Notes under the pieces: generated by a model
The model's database searches: none
What the model saw: only the letters and a program-made list of their open reading frames with translations
What the model was told of the DNA's origin: nothing
Position numbers and translations under genes: made by a program
NCBI GenBank assembly: GCA_039931865.1
Contig: JBDTRB010000127.1
Coordinates: 1-9,188 of the forward strand
From: JALYUA01 sp039931865
Lineage (GTDB): Bacteria; Acidobacteriota; Thermoanaerobaculia; UBA5066; Gp7-AA6
Direction of reading: 5' to 3'
DNA length: 9,188 nt
Part shown: positions 5,926 through 9,188 of the stretch, piece after piece
Layout of the letters: each line of letters starts with the position of its first letter
Numbering within the stretch: position 1 is the stretch's first letter

Positions 5926-7164
5926 GTGCGCAGGAGAACGTCTCTGGAGCGCGCACAGGAACGCTTTCCCCGGATTCCGCTGCGCCTGGTGACGGCCCTG
6001 GTCCTGCTGAAAGAGACCGCCGGCGAGACACTGCGCGGGTTCCGGGCCGACCGCGGGGCGGATCTCGCGAGCTCGCTCGCGTTCGCGACTCTGCTGACGG
6101 CGGTTCCCCTGCTCGCCACCTTTTCTCTCGTGCTCGCGGCGTTCTTCCGGGAGAACGTCAACGGGATTCTTGACGCCGTCAACGCCATCCTGCCGTACCA
6201 CACCGCGCGCGTCACCGGGAGCCTGCGCGAGTTCGTCTCAGAGTCGACGACGATCTCCGGAATCGGCCTCGTCATCCTCGTCCTCGCGTCGCTGCGTCTC
6301 ATTTCGACCATCGAGCGGATCGTGAACGCGGTGTGGGGAGCTCCGACCCGGCGCGACTGGCTCTCGCGCATCTCGTTGTATTTCGTCGTCCTGTTCGCTC
6401 TCACGCTCCTCTTCGGCGGGTTCGGTCTCGGGATCCAGATGCTACGCACTTCGCCGCAGACCACTTCCCTCGCCAGGAGCGTCGCGGTCTCCTTCTTCCC
6501 GTTCGCGATCGAAGTGGCGGGACTGACGCTCCTCTACCGCTTCCTGCCGAACGCGCGGGTCCACTGGTTCTCCGCCGGGATTGCCGGTGTCACAGGGGGC
6601 GCGCTCTTAGAGCTCCTCCGAGCTCTCTTCGGGGTCTACGTCCGCACCCTTTCGCGCGCAAACCTGATCACCGGCTCGCTGACCTTAATCCTCCTGTCTC
6701 TCATCTCGGTGTTTCTCGTCTGGGTCGTGATCCTGATCGGGGTCGAGCTCACTCACGTCCTGCAGACGCACTCCGCGAAGAAACGCTCGATCGGCGGGAT
6801 CCGGGCCGGCCGCGCGGAGAACGCGATTCGCATGCTCCTGAAGCTCTCGGGAGGCGGCGTTCAGGGGATCGACTCGCTCTATCGTGAACAGGAGGCCAGC
6901 TCGCGGGAGGCGGAGCAGATCCTGGAGTGTCTGAGGGAGAACGGCGTCGTCCGCCCCGAGGGCGCGCACGGGTTCTCGCTCGCGGTGTCTGCGGAAAAGC
7001 TCACGATCGCCGAAATCGTGGACGCCGTGTCCCCGAACCTTTACGCGATCTCCCCCGAAGAGCAGGACAAGGTCGTCACGATTCTCGAGCCGATTTTCGA
7101 GCGCCTGGACGCGGAGCGGCGGACGCTCCTGTCCGCCACGCTGGCGGACTTGAAGCCCGGCTAA
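5926..7164 (+). CDS. YihY/BrkB-family integral membrane protein with C-terminal winged-helix-like domain
   Basis: Starting at GTG 5926 this is a 412-aa protein of the YihY/virulence-factor BrkB family (formerly mis-called ribonuclease BN). The family hallmark is seen at about residues 45-75: a D-R-G-x-D-L-A-S-S-L-A-F-x-T-L-L-T-A-V-P-L-L pattern in the first membrane helix, followed by five more hydrophobic segments to about 276 ending in FLVWVVILIGVELTHVL. The function of the family is not firmly known. The last 137 residues are a soluble extension. Within it, EAEQILECLRENGVVRP followed by GFSLAVSAEKLTIAEIVDAV resembles the recognition helix, wing and tail of Rrf2-type winged helices. I chose 5926 (or the adjacent GTG 5923) because GAGGGA at 5913-5918 is well spaced; the frame stays open back to GTG 5761, but those 55 extra residues are Arg-rich and overlap the divergent gene. 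Confidence 0.88.
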   Translation: MRRRTSLERAQERFPRIPLRLVTALVLLKETAGETLRGFRADRGADLASSLAFATLLTAVPLLATFSLVLAAFFRENVNGILDAVNAILPYHTARVTGSLREFVSESTTISGIGLVILVLASLRLISTIERIVNAVWGAPTRRDWLSRISLYFVVLFALTLLFGGFGLGIQMLRTSPQTTSLARSVAVSFFPFAIEVAGLTLLYRFLPNARVHWFSAGIAGVTGGALLELLRALFGVYVRTLSRANLITGSLTLILLSLISVFLVWVVILIGVELTHVLQTHSAKKRSIGGIRAGRAENAIRMLLKLSGGGVQGIDSLYREQEASSREAEQILECLRENGVVRPEGAHGFSLAVSAEKLTIAEIVDAVSPNLYAISPEEQDKVVTILEPIFERLDAERRTLLSATLADLKPG

Positions 7165-8876
7165 AGCGTTTCCGGGTCTGGCGTGGCGGCGTCGCCGGCG
7201 CCGTCGGCGACCGTGAGCGCCCGGCGCGACTTAGCAATCTCGCGGAGGTATTCCTGCCGCGATTGCGCCGCCGCCACGGCAGTCCATCCAAGCTCCCTCT
7301 GGAGGAGCTCCTGGACTCGGTCGAGCGCGGCGGCCGCCTGGTCCGCCGCCTGCCAGAACAGGTGCGTCCTGCGGATGAGCACATCGGACGCGCTGCGGGC
7401 GTCCTCTGACCGGGCGGCGAAGACGACCTCCGCCTCGAGATCCGGCAGGCCTCTGACGAGCGGCCCGGAGAGTCCGCCACCGGAGAGGATCGCGAGGACG
7501 CCCGCCGCGCGCGCCCCATAGCGCCTGGCGAGATGGCGCGAGGCTTCTTCCGGAACGGAGCGCGACGCATCGCGGACGAAGCCCTCGACGAAGGCTTCCA
7601 TGAGCATGGCCCCGTCCGGAGCTCCCGGAAACTTTCGCTCCGACGTGGCGCTCTTCCCGCACCGGACCCCGCGGGCGCGCAGCTGAGCCGCGACGGCGTT
7701 TCCCGCCCGGCAACCCATGCGGCGATGTGTCGTGAGCTTGCCTCCGGTGACGATCACGCGGCCCGGTGACGCGTCGACGGATTCCTCGCGGCTCATGGCG
7801 GTCACGTCCCGGCCCGGCTCGAATCGCAGCGGCCGCAGCCCGGCGAAGGCGGCGATCACGTCCCTCCGCTCGGGCGCGTGGGAGGGAAACGCTTCCCGGG
7901 CGCGGGCCAGAAGGTACTCGACTTCCGAAGGCTCCGGTCCCACCCCGTCCACCGATCCGCGGTAGTCGGCGTCCGTGGTGCCGATCAGAGTGACGGGCCC
8001 GGTCGGGATGACGAACACGAGCCTCCCCCGCTCGGCCGGGATCGCGACGGCCCGGCGCACGGGAAGCACCGGGAACGGCACCGTGATGTGCGTTCCCTTC
8101 GAAAGCCGCACGGTGGGTGCGGCGGCGGGATCCTCCTCGCGGCGCAGCGCGTCCGTCCACGGTCCAGCGGCTTCGACGGTCACGCGGGCGCGGACGCGGA
8201 GATCCCGGCCCGTTTCGCGGTCCCGCCCAGCGACTCCTTCGACAGGGGCGCCGGCCGCGGCCCGCAAAAACGAGGTGACGGAAAGACGGCTGACCGCGAC
8301 CGCCCCGAGGGACACCGCATCGAGCACGTTCTCGAGCGTTAGCCGCGCGTCGTCCGTGGAGGCGTCCGAGTAAAGTGCGCCCCCCGCGAGGTCGGCGCCC
8401 GCGAGGAGGGGCTCCGCTTCCACGGCGGCGCGAGCGGAGAGGCCCCGATGCCGATTCCCGCGTCCGAGCGCCAGCACGTCATAGAGAGTCAGCCCGGCGG
8501 CGAGCGTCGGAGGCGACACCCAACGGCCGCGGAGGATCGCGAAGACAAACTCGAGCGGCGAGACGAGATGCGGGGCCAGGCGGAGAAGCCGCGACCGTTC
8601 GGCGAGCGATTGAAAAACGAGGAACAGGTCACCGCGGGCCAGATACCGCAAGCCGCCGTGCACGAGCTTCGAGGAGCGCCAAGAAGTCCCCGATGCCCAG
8701 TCTTCCCGCTCGACCAGAGCGACGGAAAGCCCGCGAGAGGCGAGGTCCCGCGCCGTGGCGGCGCCCGTGATGCCCCCGCCGACGACCAGCGCGTCGAACA
8801 TCCGTGCTTCGAGCTCCGACACCCGCTGTTCCCGCGCCGGGAGCGCGCCGCCGGCCCCCACATCGGGCGCGGTCAC
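7161..8876 (-). CDS. glpD: Aerobic glycerol-3-phosphate dehydrogenase (FAD-dependent)
   Basis: GlpD oxidises sn-glycerol-3-phosphate to dihydroxyacetone phosphate at the cytoplasmic membrane, passing electrons via FAD to quinone. The 571-aa protein has the FAD-binding Rossmann motif VVGGGITGAATARDLASRG from residue 31, the family motif SSKLVHGGLRYL at 68-79, a FVIPTGPVTLIGTTDADYRG block, then AGLRPLRF and GGKLTTHRRM carrying the Arg and Lys that bind substrate in the family, and a C-terminal domain with RRTHLFWQAADQ. Length is slightly above E. coli GlpD (501 aa). The GTG at 8876 lacks a clear Shine-Dalgarno; in-frame alternatives are GTG at codon 19 and ATG at codon 26, directly before FDALVVGGG. 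The helical stretch REQRVSELEAR before the FAD motif resembles that of many homologues, favouring a start before codon 19. Its TAG interlocks with the YihY-family TAA. Confidence 0.95.
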   Translation of the reverse strand: MTAPDVGAGGALPAREQRVSELEARMFDALVVGGGITGAATARDLASRGLSVALVEREDWASGTSWRSSKLVHGGLRYLARGDLFLVFQSLAERSRLLRLAPHLVSPLEFVFAILRGRWVSPPTLAAGLTLYDVLALGRGNRHRGLSARAAVEAEPLLAGADLAGGALYSDASTDDARLTLENVLDAVSLGAVAVSRLSVTSFLRAAAGAPVEGVAGRDRETGRDLRVRARVTVEAAGPWTDALRREEDPAAAPTVRLSKGTHITVPFPVLPVRRAVAIPAERGRLVFVIPTGPVTLIGTTDADYRGSVDGVGPEPSEVEYLLARAREAFPSHAPERRDVIAAFAGLRPLRFEPGRDVTAMSREESVDASPGRVIVTGGKLTTHRRMGCRAGNAVAAQLRARGVRCGKSATSERKFPGAPDGAMLMEAFVEGFVRDASRSVPEEASRHLARRYGARAAGVLAILSGGGLSGPLVRGLPDLEAEVVFAARSEDARSASDVLIRRTHLFWQAADQAAAALDRVQELLQRELGWTAVAAAQSRQEYLREIAKSRRALTVADGAGDAATPDPETL

Positions 8877-8941
8877 GAGGCGGGCCGGGGCGCCGCCGCA
8901 AACGCCAGGAGAACAAGGGGAATCTCGGCGGCGCGCTTCAC
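8873..8941 (-). CDS. Possible 22-aa leader ORF coupled to glpD
   Basis: From GTG 8941 the minus strand encodes a 22-residue peptide: a basic start (M-K-R), a hydrophobic core IPLVLLAFAAA and a short Pro/Arg tail, ending in a TGA that overlaps the glpD GTG as GTGA. AGGA lies 8 nt before the GTG. The same frame is open back to an ATG at 9016 (47 aa). It looks like a leader or signal-peptide-like ORF that could couple translation into glpD, which has no Shine-Dalgarno of its own. With high GC and such short length, chance is a serious alternative. Confidence 0.3.
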   Translation of the reverse strand: MKRAAEIPLVLLAFAAAPRPAS

Positions 8942-9026
8942 GCGAGGGATCCTATCGAGGAAAGAGGAGCCGCTTTTTCGGGTTTCCGCGTCCGGGACGC
9001 CCTTCCGGCAACCCATCCGCTCGTGC

Positions 9027-9032
9027 TATTCT
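9027..9032 (+). promoter_or_regulatory. Possible -10 box of the tRNA-Ala gene
   Basis: TATTCT lies 22 bp before the tRNA 5' end, with a weak TTCCGG at 9003-9008 (18-bp spacer) as a possible -35. It is the only AT-rich hexamer in a GC-rich upstream region. Confidence 0.35.
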
Positions 9033-9054
9033 GCCCGCCCTCTCGCAACAGTGT

Positions 9055-9131
9055 GGGGCTGTAGCTCAGTTTGGGAGAGCGCCTGAATCGCACTCAGGAG
9101 GTCGTCAGTTCGATCCTGATCAGCTCCACCA
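9055..9131 (+). tRNA. tRNA-Ala (anticodon CGC)
   Basis: The 77 nt fold into a full cloverleaf. The acceptor stem GGGGCTG pairs with CAGCTCC and includes the G3:U70 wobble pair, the alanine identity element. The D arm is GCTC/GAGC; the anticodon arm is CCTGA/TCAGG with the loop ATCGCAC, giving anticodon CGC that reads GCG; the variable loop is AGGTC; the T arm is GTCAG/CTGAT with the loop TTCGATC. The discriminator is A and the CCA end is encoded (9129-9131). Confidence 0.96.
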
Positions 9132-9188
9132 ACTTTCTTACCGATTGAATCGCGCCCAGTCAGCTCTGCCCATCGAAGCCTCATCGAA
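9132..9188. other. Tail after the tRNA, no gene seen
   Basis: The last 57 bp hold no recognisable ORF, terminator or repeat of the tRNA end. The only notable element is a GTCAGCTC at 9159-9166, matching the GTCAGCT core found in two other spacers. Confidence 0.5.

Noticed and set aside
8448..9086. 212-codon plus-strand open frame
   Set aside because: Antisense to glpD and running into the tRNA gene; no recognisable motif.
9055..9188. tRNA-Ala as an integration site
   Set aside because: No integrase gene or duplicated tRNA 3' end is visible in the window.

Overview
The window is high-GC bacterial DNA (I estimate about two-thirds G+C) with tightly packed genes on both strands. The gene content (a Ser/Thr kinase with periplasmic PEGA-like repeats, a DUF2007 protein, a double cyclic-nucleotide-binding protein, a DUF883 protein and a selenocysteine-type SelD) suggests a soil or sediment lineage such as Acidobacteriota or another deep-branching high-GC phylum. 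That placement is an inference; no rRNA or marker gene is present to prove it.

Layout. 27-1586 (+): a protein with a helical, TPR-like N-terminus and two cNMP-binding domains, possibly overlapping the end of an upstream gene by ATGA. A hairpin at 1589-1606 separates it from a convergent minus-strand block of five genes running 5776 to 1614: a DUF883/ElaB-like membrane protein, a 66-aa hydrophobic protein, selD, a DUF2007 protein and a membrane Ser/Thr kinase. The DUF2007 and kinase genes overlap by ATGA. Divergent from this block is a YihY/BrkB-family membrane protein (5926-7164, +) with a C-terminal winged-helix-like extension. Its stop codon interlocks with that of glpD (7161-8876, -), an aerobic FAD glycerol-3-phosphate dehydrogenase. 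Upstream of glpD lies a possible short leader ORF. A tRNA-Ala(CGC) gene (9055-9131, +) closes the window.

The main discovery is in selD. The uninterrupted reading frame covers only the C-terminal 327 residues and lacks the catalytic N-terminus. Reading upstream through an in-frame TGA at 5072-5074 restores a SelD N-terminus: Ser-Ser-Ala-Gly-(TGA)-Ala-Cys-Lys, then a run into the conserved LLVG motif. The TGA sits where E. coli SelD has catalytic Cys17. A hairpin 16 nt downstream fits the bacterial SECIS layout. The gene is therefore best read as a 372-aa selenoprotein, selenophosphate synthetase, starting at GTG 5131. The organism should carry selA, selB and selC elsewhere and make further selenoproteins.

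Functional links. The kinase and DUF2007 protein are probably translationally coupled and may act together in signalling; the cNMP protein next door adds another possible signal input. The DUF883, 66-aa and YihY products are all membrane-associated. I see no mobile element, CRISPR array or prophage.
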